From assembly GCA_045647345.1 (NCBI GenBank), contig JAZRMG010000103.1:1-23050 (forward strand): a stretch of DNA of 23,050 bases, read 5' to 3'. The translations under genes and the position numbers were made by a program. Under the pieces are notes generated by a model. The model searched no databases, had not been told where the DNA came from, and saw only the letters and a program-made list of their open reading frames with translations. The number at the start of each line of letters is the position of its first letter. The stretch's first letter is position 1. The DNA comes from UBA1189 sp045647345 (lineage in GTDB: Bacteria > Bacteroidota > Bacteroidia > Bacteroidales > Bacteroidaceae). This document shows, piece by piece, positions 7,134-14,804 of the stretch.

Positions 7134-8144
7134 TTATCGGCTGAAAATACTCATCTTCCAGGTCACACCGAGCGTCAGGAACGATTGTTCATCAAATACC
7201 GTGCCACCAAAATTGCCGTTCGTGCCCCATGCATAGCTGTAGCCACAATGGAAACGGATATCGCGACTGGCCTCGATGGGGAAGTATTCAAAGCCTGCTC
7301 CTACGCGAGTGAGCTCTGTACCAGGGAGTACGCAATAGTCGGCAGTATTACTACCATTCACATCGTAAGAGTACTTGGCAAAGATGTTCATCTTGTCCGA
7401 TGCGCTCCATGAGAGGTCGGCCATTACCGAGAAGTCATCAAATCCGAAGTTGCTCATGTTGGCACGGTTCATCCAGTCGAGTTGAAGCTTGAAGTCGCCC
7501 ATATTGAACTGGTGTCCCAAGGCGATGAAGTTGACATACTTACCAGGCAGATATTCTACCATATTCACTGAGTGGAGGATGTCGATCCAGCCATGCGAGC
7601 CACTCCACATCAAGTTATAGGAGAGCATCTCGGGCGATACGTTGCGGAAGGGGCTCTGCACCACCTGCAACGTCAGCGCATCGTTACTCTCGTTACCAAA
7701 GTTGTACTTTGCATTCACACCCCATTGGTAGCAGGCCATGTTATACCAGTACTCAGAGCCGAAGTAGAAGTCTATCGGAGCGCGGTCATACTCGTATCCA
7801 CCCACAGCCACCGTCTGCTTACCTCCGGTGAACGACCATGCCCCAGTGGTGTAAGTGAGGTTGATATGGTCAACAGCATCGAAGTAGCTGGCATCGCTAT
7901 TGGGCTTGCCCATACGCTGGCGATATACGTAGCTCCACGAGTCGTTGATGTTGCCGTTGAGGCGCAGGTTGAACTGCTTGCCGCGGAATCCTGTATTGCC
8001 AGCATTCACATCGCCGCTGATGAGTTCGTTCTGCAGATCGCCACGCGCCTCCATACGAAGGTTTACGTGATTGTTCTCTTGTGCAGTTGTTGTTAATGCA
8101 CATAGGCTTGCTACTCCAAGTAGCCATGTTGTCAGTTTTTTCAT
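7134..8144 (-). CDS. OprO/OprP-like outer-membrane porin
   Basis: This 336-residue protein starts with a signal peptide (MKKLTTWLLGVASLCAL, cleavage after AQ at about residue 23). It continues with alternating strands rich in aromatic, Asn, Gly and Tyr residues. Features such as GFRGKQFNLRLNG, TGGKQTVAVGGYEYDR and the repeated SWSY/DFKLQLDW patterns fit the phosphate/pyrophosphate-selective porin (OprO/OprP) family, although it is shorter than the Pseudomonas members. I chose the ATG at 8144: the extension to 8207 is AT-rich, contains the promoter and would put 21 residues before the signal peptide. The gene is isolated, with its own promoter and convergent to rhaD. The pore substrate cannot be deduced. 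Confidence 0.8.
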   Translation of the reverse strand: MKKLTTWLLGVASLCALTTTAQENNHVNLRMEARGDLQNELISGDVNAGNTGFRGKQFNLRLNGNINDSWSYVYRQRMGKPNSDASYFDAVDHINLTYTTGAWSFTGGKQTVAVGGYEYDRAPIDFYFGSEYWYNMACYQWGVNAKYNFGNESNDALTLQVVQSPFRNVSPEMLSYNLMWSGSHGWIDILHSVNMVEYLPGKYVNFIALGHQFNMGDFKLQLDWMNRANMSNFGFDDFSVMADLSWSASDKMNIFAKYSYDVNGSNTADYCVLPGTELTRVGAGFEYFPIEASRDIRFHCGYSYAWGTNGNFGGTVFDEQSFLTLGVTWKMSIFSR

Positions 8145-8177
8145 AATTTTTTGGTTGTGTGTTAATACATAATATTT

Positions 8178-8186
8178 GCAAAGATA
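8178..8186 (-). promoter_or_regulatory. -7 box for the porin gene
   Basis: Read on the minus strand the bases give TATCTTTGC, a perfect -7 element about 34 bases from the start codon. The -33 region is only T-rich, without a clear TTTG. Confidence 0.55.
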
Positions 8187-8291
8187 CTTTTTATCCCTAA
8201 AAAACATCTCATCTTCACCCTATTTTTTTCGTGCGTATACATTTTTCTGTAAGAAAAGCAAAGGCGGTAAGAACTTGTAATGCAAGAATAA

Positions 8292-8323
8292 TAAGAGGGA
8301 GTGCCGTGCGACACTCCCTCTTA
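8292..8323 (-). terminator. Intrinsic terminator after the aminotransferase gene
   Basis: TAAGAGGGAGTG at 8292-8303 pairs perfectly with 8312-8323 around an eight-base loop. Read on the minus strand it follows the aminotransferase stop by about 22 bases and is followed by a T-rich stretch. Confidence 0.8.
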
Positions 8324-8345
8324 CTATGACATATCAGCTTTTTCT

Positions 8346-9539
8346 TTATACCAACTTGGTCAATGCCTCCTTGATACGACGCATGGCCTCTACGATGTTC
8401 TCGTCGCTGGTAGCGTAGCTCATGCGGATGCACTCGGGCGAACCGAATGAGTCGCCGCCCACGCAAGCTACGTGACCCTCTTCGAGGAGGTACATGGCGA
8501 GGTCTGAAGCGGTTTCAATCACCTTAGCACCAAACTTCTTGCCGTAGTAAGCACTGCACTTGGGGAAGAGATAGAAAGCACCCTGAGGCTCGTTGACCTC
8601 GAAGCCGGGGATTTCGCGGCCGAGCTTCACGATGAGATCGCGACGGCGCTCGAAGGCCTTACGCATCTCCTCCACGGGTTCCTGTGTGCCACGGTAAGCA
8701 GCTTCGGCAGCCTTCTGTGATACAGAGCAGGGACCGCTGGTATACTGGCCCTGCAACTTGTTGCATGCCTTTACCAACCACTCGGGACCAGCAATGAAGC
8801 CAATGCGCCAGCCTGTCATGGCATATGCCTTAGACACACCGTTGATGATGACTACGCGGTCGTGTACACCAGGGAACTGAGCAATACTCTCGTGACGGCC
8901 TACATAGTTGATGTGCTCGTAAATCTCGTCGGTGATGACGTATACCTGGGGATGACGCTCGAGCACGGCTGCCAATGCAGCGAGCTCGTCGTAGCTGTAT
9001 ACCGAACCGGTAGGGTTCGAGGGTGAGCAGAGGATGATGGCTTTGGTTTTATCGGTGATAGCGGCCTCAAGCTGCTCGGGGGTAATCTTAAAGTCCTGTT
9101 CGATGCCTGCAGGTACAATCACAGGAGTACCGTTGGCCATAAGCACCATCTCGGGATAGCTTACCCAATAGGGGGCGGGCACGATAACCTCGTCGCCCTC
9201 GTTGACGAGAGCCATCACCACGTTACATACCGACTGCTTGGCACCATTGGCACAAGAGATCTGGTTGACGGTGTACTCGAGGTTATTCTCGTTCTTGAGT
9301 TTATCTACAATGGCCTGACGCAAGGCGGGATAGCCTGGCACGGGTGAATAACGTGAGAAGTTGTCGTCGATAGCCTGCTTAGCAGCCTCCTTGATATGGT
9401 CAGGAGTATTGAAGTCGGGCTCGCCCACACTAAGGTTGATAACATCGACGCCCTGAGCCTTAAGCTCGGCACTGCGCTGTGACATCGCCAGCGTAGCTGA
9501 CGGCGACAGACGGTTGATAAGATTGCTTAATGCGTTCAT
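8346..9539 (-). CDS. aspC: Class I PLP-dependent aspartate-type aminotransferase
   Basis: This 397-residue fold-type I aminotransferase has the PLP lysine at Lys237 in SKAYAMTGWR. An NPTG motif lies near residue 175 (SPSNPTGS), and the PLP-phosphate and pyridine-binding segments are GAKQSVCN (about 99-106) and ITDEIYEH (about 202-209). It belongs to the Ib subgroup of aspartate aminotransferases, which make aspartate and glutamate from oxaloacetate and may also accept prephenate or aromatic substrates. I chose the ATG at 9539; the frame could start at 9560 but the extra seven residues add nothing. It lies 58 bases downstream of ribBA on the same strand and ends at a strong terminator, so it probably closes the lptF/G-ribBA-aspC unit. 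Gene symbol by family, not proven. Confidence 0.9.
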   Translation of the reverse strand: MNALSNLINRLSPSATLAMSQRSAELKAQGVDVINLSVGEPDFNTPDHIKEAAKQAIDDNFSRYSPVPGYPALRQAIVDKLKNENNLEYTVNQISCANGAKQSVCNVVMALVNEGDEVIVPAPYWVSYPEMVLMANGTPVIVPAGIEQDFKITPEQLEAAITDKTKAIILCSPSNPTGSVYSYDELAALAAVLERHPQVYVITDEIYEHINYVGRHESIAQFPGVHDRVVIINGVSKAYAMTGWRIGFIAGPEWLVKACNKLQGQYTSGPCSVSQKAAEAAYRGTQEPVEEMRKAFERRRDLIVKLGREIPGFEVNEPQGAFYLFPKCSAYYGKKFGAKVIETASDLAMYLLEEGHVACVGGDSFGSPECIRMSYATSDENIVEAMRRIKEALTKLV

Positions 9540-9597
9540 AGTAATTTCATTTATTGTCAACGGTCAACAGAGTTTTTATCGTTTTAGTACTTGTTCT

Positions 9598-10830
9598 TTA
9601 ATTCTTGAAGTGCAAGGCGTGTCCCATACGCTCTTTCTTGGTACGGAGGTAGCGCTCGTTGTATTTGTTAGGGGTAATCTCGATAGGCACATTCTCGGTA
9701 ATCTCAAGGCCGTAGGCTTCGAGCCCGATGCGCTTCACAGGATTGTTGGTGAGCAGACGCATCTTGTGCACACCGAGCGAGCGGAGTATCTGAGCACCCA
9801 CGCCATAGTCGCGTTCATCGGCATCGAATCCGAGGTGGATATTGGCATCTACTGTATCGAGCCCCTCTTCTTGCAACTTGTAGGCCTTGATCTTGTTCAT
9901 CAGACCGATACCACGACCCTCTTGCATCATGTATACCACAACACCCTTGCCAGCAGCATCGATCTCCTCCATAGCCTTGTGCAACTGGTCGCCACAATCG
10001 CAACGACATGAGCCAAAGATATCGCCTGTCATACATGAGGAGTGCATGCGTACAAGGATGGCCTCATCTTCGCTCCACTCACCCTTGATGAGTGCTACAT
10101 GCTCGGCACCATTGGAGAGCTGACGGAAAGGGATGAGACGGAAGTGCCCGTGGGCAGTAGGCATATCAACCTCTTCGCCACGCTCAATCATCGATTCGGT
10201 CTCGAGGCGGTAGGCAATAAGGTCGTGAATGGTGATGATGGGGATATTCATCTCACGCGAGATCTCCATCAGCTGAGGCATACGAGCCATGGTGCCATCC
10301 TCATTCATGATTTCGATGAGGGCAGCAGCAGGCTGCAAGCCAGCCAAGCGAGCGAGGTCGATAGCGGCTTCGGTATGTCCGGCACGGCGCAACACACCCT
10401 TGTCCTGTGCATAGAGCGGATTGATATGCCCTGGGCGACCAAAGTCCTCAGCCTTGCGTGTGGGGTCGGCCAAGGCACGTATGGTAGCAGCGCGATCGGC
10501 AGCCGACACACCCGTGGTGCAGCCCTCGATGAGGTCTACAGTCACGGTGAAGGGTGTTCCCAAAATGCTGGTATTGTTGTTTACTTGCGGAGCGAGGTTG
10601 AGTTCATCGCAACGCGACAAGGTGATGGGTGCACACAGCACACCACGACCATAGCGGAGCATGAAGTTGACAATCTCGGGGGTTATCTTCTCGGCAGCCA
10701 CGATGAAGTCGCCCTCGTTCTCGCGGTCTTCATCATCGACCACAATCACGATACGGCCTTGACGAAACTCCTCCACCGCTTGCTGGATGGAGCTCAGCTG
10801 CCATGCTTGTTCATTTGAGAATTCTTTCAT
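9598..10830 (-). CDS. ribBA: Bifunctional DHBP synthase / GTP cyclohydrolase II
   Basis: This 410-residue riboflavin-pathway enzyme does two first-branch reactions. The N-terminal DHBP synthase domain (about residues 10-210) converts ribulose-5-phosphate into the four-carbon unit. It shows the acidic DDEDRENEGDF loop (32-42) and a later HTEA segment. The C-terminal GTP cyclohydrolase II domain (about 212-405) opens GTP. Its zinc ligands fit Cys266, Cys277 and Cys279 in CMTGDIFGSCRCDCG. Length and order match RibBA. The start at 10830 overlaps the end of the upstream permease by 20 bases, which suggests translational coupling. No FMN riboswitch is visible, as expected with the start buried inside another gene. 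Confidence 0.96.
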   Translation of the reverse strand: MKEFSNEQAWQLSSIQQAVEEFRQGRIVIVVDDEDRENEGDFIVAAEKITPEIVNFMLRYGRGVLCAPITLSRCDELNLAPQVNNNTSILGTPFTVTVDLIEGCTTGVSAADRAATIRALADPTRKAEDFGRPGHINPLYAQDKGVLRRAGHTEAAIDLARLAGLQPAAALIEIMNEDGTMARMPQLMEISREMNIPIITIHDLIAYRLETESMIERGEEVDMPTAHGHFRLIPFRQLSNGAEHVALIKGEWSEDEAILVRMHSSCMTGDIFGSCRCDCGDQLHKAMEEIDAAGKGVVVYMMQEGRGIGLMNKIKAYKLQEEGLDTVDANIHLGFDADERDYGVGAQILRSLGVHKMRLLTNNPVKRIGLEAYGLEITENVPIEITPNKYNERYLRTKKERMGHALHFKN

Positions 10831-12721
10831 TGATGATATATTGTATTTCTTTGTTTGTCTTAACGATTCGTTTCAAGTCACCTTTCAATCTATAACGGAA
10901 GAAGACGGCTCGCACATAGAGCAACAGCCCTATAGGGAGCACCACACCAGCAGTCACATTCATCCATCTACGCGGGAAGGGAGCGATATGTGCATTCACC
11001 GAAATCACCGGATAAGTATTGATCTTGTTGATAATCTCATGCTGACGGCTGTTGCCCAACTGCTCCACAACACGACTGAGCCGCACATTAGCCTCGAGCA
11101 GCGCTCTATCGCGGTTGTTCTTGGCCGTGAACAGGCTAACATAGCCAGGAAGCAGCCTTGACAAACGAGTACGGTTGTAGTCCTTGCAGGCAGCCGATAG
11201 TGCGGCGATATCGGCATTCACCGCACAATAGTCAGGGTCATCGATAATTACCTCTTTCATCGCATTGGTACGCTTGGTACGCAAGGCCAACAACCAGCAG
11301 AAAGCACTCTTATAATGATCGACATTGAATACACCAGAATCCCTGTTCGCCTGATAGGTAAGGAATATGCCTAAAGGAGCCAACACAGAGGTGCTCATCC
11401 ACGCTCCCCACCAAACGGGTATGGCATCGGCCTTGGCCAGCTTCGTGCCCGAGGAGTCCAAGATATAGTATACGATAAAGGTGAAAACCGATACTACGAC
11501 AGGAGCTCCCAAGCCACCCTTACGAATGATAGCACCCAATGGGGCACCGATGAGGAAGAAAACAATGCATGAGAGAGACATCGAGAACTTCTTGAATCTC
11601 TCCAGCTTATGGAGGCGTATATTCCTATCGGCATTAAACACCACGCGATTCTTCAGAGCGGTTTCATTCTTCAAGTTGTTGATACGGGACTCTTCATTCT
11701 TGAGCCACTTTTGACGCTGTGCACGTGTAGAAGAGCGAAAGAGACTGTCTACATTGATGCGCGTAGCCCGCTGTTCCTCAACATATTGATTCAGCTTGAC
11801 AGTGTCGGACTTGGTAAGCCTATACGATGAATAGGTGTTATTGGAGAGCTGATTATAGTAGACACGCCCTATACTATCCTGCACAGTTGTCAACGAATCA
11901 ATATCGTGTGTCAATTGCGTCAGGTTCTTGTTCATCGCATTGCCACTCAGGAAACTGCCATCCATGAGGTCAAAATCGTTGTTAAACTCAATCAACATGG
12001 TCTTCTCGACAAACTGCTCACGACGATAGGGTATATTCCTTGAATTAATCTGTCCGTCCTTGAGGTTCTCGAATTGCTCGCCGTGATAGAGGACAAACAT
12101 CAGATGCTCCTTATCGGCTGTGGTCACGAGTCGTCCGCTATCGGCTTTTAAGATGGTGGCATTCTCGAATCCATTGGTCATGTTATAAATGACCACCCCA
12201 TAGAGCATACCCGTATTATTGTCCTTGCGCTTGACATAAAGGTTATAGTCTTCTATGCCATCATAAAAGGCACCTTCGGGGATTTCCAGTTCGGGCGACT
12301 TCTGCTTCATCGATATCAGCAAGGTCTGCATCTGCAAGTTGGCATGCGGGACCGTCACATTCTGAAAATAGAAAGACACGACACACAATCCGACACAAAG
12401 CGCAAGAAGGGGACTCATCACCCTAAACAAAGGAATGCCTGCGGCCTTCATCGCCGTCAGCTCTACACGCTCTCCGAAATTACCAAAGGTAATCAAGGAG
12501 GCCAGCAATATGGCCAAAGGCAAAGATTGGGGCACAAGAGACAATGCCGAATAGTAAAAGAATTTAGCCAGCACATCCATCGGGATACCCTTGCCCACCA
12601 GTTCATCGATATACAGCCAAAGCATCTGCATGATAAAGATGAACAGACAGATAAAGAACGTTCCGACAAATAAGAAAGCGAAACTTCTCAGTACAAATAT
12701 GTCGAGTTTCTTAATGCGCAC
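10811..12721 (-). CDS. LptF/LptG-family (YjgP/YjgQ) permease
   Basis: This 636-residue inner-membrane protein belongs to the family that extracts lipopolysaccharide from the membrane with LptB, LptC and LptA. An N-terminal membrane segment (about residues 8-38) is followed by two more, a periplasmic region to about residue 370, and three more membrane segments (about 385-475). A C-terminal extension of roughly 150 residues has a further membrane segment near its end. This longer form (LptF and LptG are near 360) is usual in Bacteroidetes. I chose the GTG at 12721 (start MRIKKLDIF). The open frame extends to a TTG at 12775, but a promoter lies inside that extension. The gene overlaps ribBA. 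Confidence 0.85.
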   Translation of the reverse strand: MRIKKLDIFVLRSFAFLFVGTFFICLFIFIMQMLWLYIDELVGKGIPMDVLAKFFYYSALSLVPQSLPLAILLASLITFGNFGERVELTAMKAAGIPLFRVMSPLLALCVGLCVVSFYFQNVTVPHANLQMQTLLISMKQKSPELEIPEGAFYDGIEDYNLYVKRKDNNTGMLYGVVIYNMTNGFENATILKADSGRLVTTADKEHLMFVLYHGEQFENLKDGQINSRNIPYRREQFVEKTMLIEFNNDFDLMDGSFLSGNAMNKNLTQLTHDIDSLTTVQDSIGRVYYNQLSNNTYSSYRLTKSDTVKLNQYVEEQRATRINVDSLFRSSTRAQRQKWLKNEESRINNLKNETALKNRVVFNADRNIRLHKLERFKKFSMSLSCIVFFLIGAPLGAIIRKGGLGAPVVVSVFTFIVYYILDSSGTKLAKADAIPVWWGAWMSTSVLAPLGIFLTYQANRDSGVFNVDHYKSAFCWLLALRTKRTNAMKEVIIDDPDYCAVNADIAALSAACKDYNRTRLSRLLPGYVSLFTAKNNRDRALLEANVRLSRVVEQLGNSRQHEIINKINTYPVISVNAHIAPFPRRWMNVTAGVVLPIGLLLYVRAVFFRYRLKGDLKRIVKTNKEIQYIINERILK

Positions 12722-12744
12722 AACCGTGTTGCCAAAATCACGTA

Positions 12745-12776
12745 CAAAGTTAGTGCAAGGCAAGTGAAATATCAAA
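12745..12776 (-). promoter_or_regulatory. Strong promoter that fixes the LptF/G-family start
   Basis: On the minus strand TTTG (12776-12773), 20 bases, then TAACTTTG (12752-12745) form a near-perfect Bacteroidetes promoter. Transcription would begin near 12739, about 18 bases before the GTG at 12721 and after the TTG at 12775, so the longer reading cannot be the start from this promoter. Confidence 0.75.
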
Positions 12777-12873
12777 TTTATTTGAATAATTCCTAAGCAC
12801 CGCCCAACTTCTATCTGCGAGCAAGGACAAGATGGGGAACAATTGCGGCAGGAATCTCACGACCCTACATCGC

Positions 12874-13251
12874 CTACAACCCAGCCACCCGGCGAAGCTC
12901 CTCCAACTGGCTCTCCCACATCTGCACGAGCTCCTCCTCCTCTTCATTGCGAGCTATCTCTGTAATCTCAAGCACATGTGCCTTGGTCAACTCGCTCACG
13001 TTGATGCGAAGTTCAAAGTAAGTCTTCGGAGCCTCATCGAGCCAATGAAAACGGATATAAACCCCTTCACGACAGCCCAACAGCTCGGCCTCACGCGTCT
13101 CGTCCTTACCCCACAAGAAAGTATACACTCCGTCTTTCTCTGTAATCCTATCGGCCATCCATGCCTCCAGCCCGCCTATCGTACCTATAAAGTTCCATAC
13201 GATATTCCGGGTATTCCCTTGTAGCGGATATTGCAAATGTATTTTATTCAT
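12874..13251 (-). CDS. START-like domain protein (AHSA1/SRPBCC-like)
   Basis: This 125-residue protein has the helix-grip pattern of small START-like proteins: an N-terminal strand (KIHLQYPL), a WNFIGTIGGLEAWMAD helix, paired strands with YTFLWGKDE and YIRFHWLDE, and an acidic C-terminal helix (RNEEEEELVQMWESQLEEL). Such Bacteroidetes proteins resemble Aha1-type and SRPBCC ligand-binding folds, but their role is not established. I chose the ATG at 13251, since the longer reading to 13299 would cover the promoter. It has its own promoter. Domain class fairly sure; ligand unknown. Confidence 0.85.
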   Translation of the reverse strand: MNKIHLQYPLQGNTRNIVWNFIGTIGGLEAWMADRITEKDGVYTFLWGKDETREAELLGCREGVYIRFHWLDEAPKTYFELRINVSELTKAHVLEITEIARNEEEEELVQMWESQLEELRRVAGL

Positions 13252-13268
13252 AGTAAAAGCTTTTGATT

Positions 13269-13300
13269 GCGAATATACAAAAAAGGAGGGAACGAACAAA
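13269..13300 (-). promoter_or_regulatory. Promoter of the START-like gene
   Basis: On the minus strand TTTG (13300-13297), 19 bases, then TATATTCGC (13277-13269), with the start codon 18 bases further on. This is an excellent -33/-7 match. Confidence 0.7.
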
Positions 13301-13366
13301 CTTTATCCCTATTTTTTTATCCAGTCTCATTGTTTTGAAAAAAGTTGTAAAAAAATGCAGATTTTA

Positions 13367-13398
13367 TTTGGTAGACAAAAAAAAACTCTGTACCTTTG
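13367..13398 (+). promoter_or_regulatory. Promoter of the tRNA gene
   Basis: TTTG at 13367-13370, 20 bases (mostly a poly-A tract), then TACCTTTG at 13391-13398. Transcription would start close to the tRNA gene at 13418. Confidence 0.75.
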
Positions 13399-13417
13399 CA
13401 CCCGCATTCGAAAGGAT

Positions 13418-13491
13418 GGCGGGATAGCTCAGCTGGTTAGAGCGCATGATTCATAATCATGAGGTCCCCGGTTCAATCCCGGGTCCCGCTA
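13418..13491 (+). tRNA. tRNA-Met (anticodon CAT, elongator type)
   Basis: All four arms can be folded. The seven-base acceptor GGCGGGA pairs with TCCCGCT (ending in a G-T pair). There is a D-arm GCTC/GAGC, an anticodon stem CATGA/TCATG with loop TTCATAA and anticodon CAT, and a T-arm CCCGG/CCGGG with loop TTCAATC. The discriminator is A13491, and CCA is not encoded. The anticodon stem lacks the three G-C pairs of initiator tRNA, so it is not fMet. Elongator Met is most likely; a tRNA-Ile read through lysidine at C34 has the same anticodon and is not excluded by eye. Confidence 0.93.
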
Positions 13492-13502
13492 CTCAGAAAA
13501 TC

Positions 13503-13530
13503 AAGCACTTACGAACATCCGTGAGTGCTT
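13503..13530 (+). terminator. Terminator of the tRNA gene
   Basis: AAGCACTTACG at 13503-13513 pairs with CGTGAGTGCTT at 13520-13530 (one G-T pair), with a six-base loop and a following T-rich run. Confidence 0.85.
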
Positions 13531-13599
13531 TTTTCTTTTCAATAAGCCTCAGACACACCGGTTTTCTAAGGGTTAGTTAGCAGATATGTTAGCAAAAAC

Positions 13600-13739
13600 A
13601 TGACGACAACCACCTCTATATGAGCTGTTTTGTCTTTCTTATCATCAAAACGAAAGACAGTGCTTATCCAATCACGTCCTGCCCCTTATCCTCCAATAAA
13701 GGTTTATTGAACATTTTCACCCCAACGAGTATTGTATAG
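13600..13739 (+). pseudogene. Probable decayed tyrosine-recombinase (integrase) N-terminus
   Basis: A start-like ATG at 13600 reads MTTTTSI, then a TGA, then AVLSFLSSKR in the same frame. Skipping two bases after the CGA at 13651-13653 gives DSAYPITSCPLSSNKG in the next frame, up to a TAG at 13737. Joined, the text looks like the N-terminus of Bacteroidales phage-type integrases, which have a short hydrophobic strand, then SKRK-type residues, then a D-x-x-YPI segment. Its place, about 110 bases behind a tRNA gene, is where integrative elements commonly sit. The stop and frameshift leave it non-functional, and no catalytic domain remains. The same stretch has an inverted repeat, TGTCTTTC/GAAAGACA (13631-13638 and 13652-13659). 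The identification rests on a short pattern seen by eye. Confidence 0.35.
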
Positions 13740-13783
13740 TACAGATAAGAACAAGCCACATCAATCAAACGCCAGTACGTGAC

Positions 13784-14194
13784 ATGCACAAGATTCCCAG
13801 ATTTCTCATCGCCAATTCGTTTGGAACGCTTATCGACACCCTTGTGCTATGGATGCTCTCACGCTTCGTGTTCCACGGTTACTTAGGACAATATCTGGCA
13901 TCGCCACTCATCTCGTTTGAATGTGCCGTCTTCTCGAACTACCTTTGCTCGTGGCATTTCATATGGCGCGATAGAGTAAAGAGATACATCAAACCCCGTT
14001 TTTGGCACAAATACATCTACTACAATCTTTCTGCTACGGGAGCTTTTCTCGTCAAGATGGGATTCTTACTGCTCTTTGAGCGCATCTTCGGATGGAACGT
14101 GGTAGTGTGCAACCTTGCAGCCCTATGCATATCGGGAACATTGAATTTCGTGATGGGCGAATGCGTGATATTCAGGAAACGCCCGACGACATAG
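13784..14194 (+). CDS. GtrA-family small membrane protein
   Basis: This 136-residue protein has four predicted membrane segments, at about residues 6-27, 35-57, 78-98 and 103-125. It begins with KIPRFLIANSFGTLID and has the family's TLNFVMGECVIFR ending. GtrA-like proteins are thought to move polyprenyl-linked sugars or assist glycosyl transfer across the membrane in surface-polysaccharide or teichoic acid decoration. No glycosyltransferase gene neighbours it here. It follows the tRNA and the likely integrase relic, and it ends at a terminator shared with the convergent gene. No convincing -7 box was seen upstream. Confidence 0.85.
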   Translation: MHKIPRFLIANSFGTLIDTLVLWMLSRFVFHGYLGQYLASPLISFECAVFSNYLCSWHFIWRDRVKRYIKPRFWHKYIYYNLSATGAFLVKMGFLLLFERIFGWNVVVCNLAALCISGTLNFVMGECVIFRKRPTT

Positions 14195-14222
14195 CCAGGA
14201 CACCACATACCGGCAAAAAAGA

Positions 14223-14249
14223 TGAAGGAGGGTCGTTGACCCTCCTTCA
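14223..14249. terminator. Bidirectional terminator between gtrA-like gene and small barrel gene
   Basis: TGAAGGAGGGTC at 14223-14234 pairs perfectly with 14238-14249 over a three-base loop. It lies between two convergent genes and can serve both. Confidence 0.8.
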
Positions 14250-14271
14250 CAATACATTATCCTGAACTGAC

Positions 14272-14715
14272 TTAGAAGCAGAACTTCACACCCAGACCAA
14301 AGTTGTAGAAATTTGAGTACCCGAAGCCTCCAAGGATATTGAATGTAGGACGATAGTCTACAGAGAGAGCGATAGGAGCACCGGGAATCTGATATTCCAA
14401 GCCAAGAACGCCCTCTGCACCAAGATGCAGGTTTGCCGCATTCTCGAAAGTATATAGACCTACGTATCCACCCACACCATAGTAGAGATGGAATCCATCA
14501 GCAATGATGGGCTGTTGCCACTGATATGTAGCATCAACATTTATAGTATTAGTACTGAGTGAGAGACCTGCCTCAACAGCATTCTCACCAAGGTTATGCT
14601 TTGCTGTCAAGCCACTGAGTGCGCCACCACGTACGCCAATAGCCCAGTTATACTCCTGAGCACTTACTGTCAAAGCTGCAACCAAAAGGGTTGCCATCAT
14701 CAAAAACTTTTTCAT
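14272..14715 (-). CDS. Small outer-membrane beta-barrel protein
   Basis: This 147-residue protein has a signal peptide (MKKFLMMATLLVAALTVSAQ, cleaved after SAQ) and then eight or so amphipathic strands with many Gly and Tyr residues. It ends in a terminal Phe (VKFCF), the typical barrel-assembly signal. It is the size of OmpW/OmpX-like eight-stranded barrels of the porin-like (OmpA N-terminal-like) families. No enzymatic motif is present. ATG at 14715 is preferred over 14721, since it starts right at the MKKFL signal. Specific role unknown. Confidence 0.8.
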   Translation of the reverse strand: MKKFLMMATLLVAALTVSAQEYNWAIGVRGGALSGLTAKHNLGENAVEAGLSLSTNTINVDATYQWQQPIIADGFHLYYGVGGYVGLYTFENAANLHLGAEGVLGLEYQIPGAPIALSVDYRPTFNILGGFGYSNFYNFGLGVKFCF

Positions 14716-14746
14716 AATCATTTGTTGTTAAAAGTTAATACGAGGA

Positions 14747-14754
14747 CAAAGATA
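14747..14754 (-). promoter_or_regulatory. -7 box for the small barrel gene
   Basis: TATCTTTG on the minus strand about 31 bases from the start codon. The -33 region lacks an obvious TTTG at the usual spacing. Confidence 0.5.
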
Positions 14755-14804
14755 GTATTTTATTTTTAATCTACACTATCAAGAGCCTCCGTTTTTCTCT
14801 CATT

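Noticed and set aside
10042..10818. 258-codon plus-strand frame
   Set aside because: Antisense to ribBA, with no domain or start context.
10811..10900. FMN riboswitch before ribBA
   Set aside because: No riboswitch-like helices were seen, and the start lies inside the upstream coding region.
13418..13491. Initiator (fMet) tRNA
   Set aside because: The anticodon stem CATGA/TCATG lacks the three G-C pairs next to the loop, and the acceptor has no position 1-72 mismatch of initiator type.
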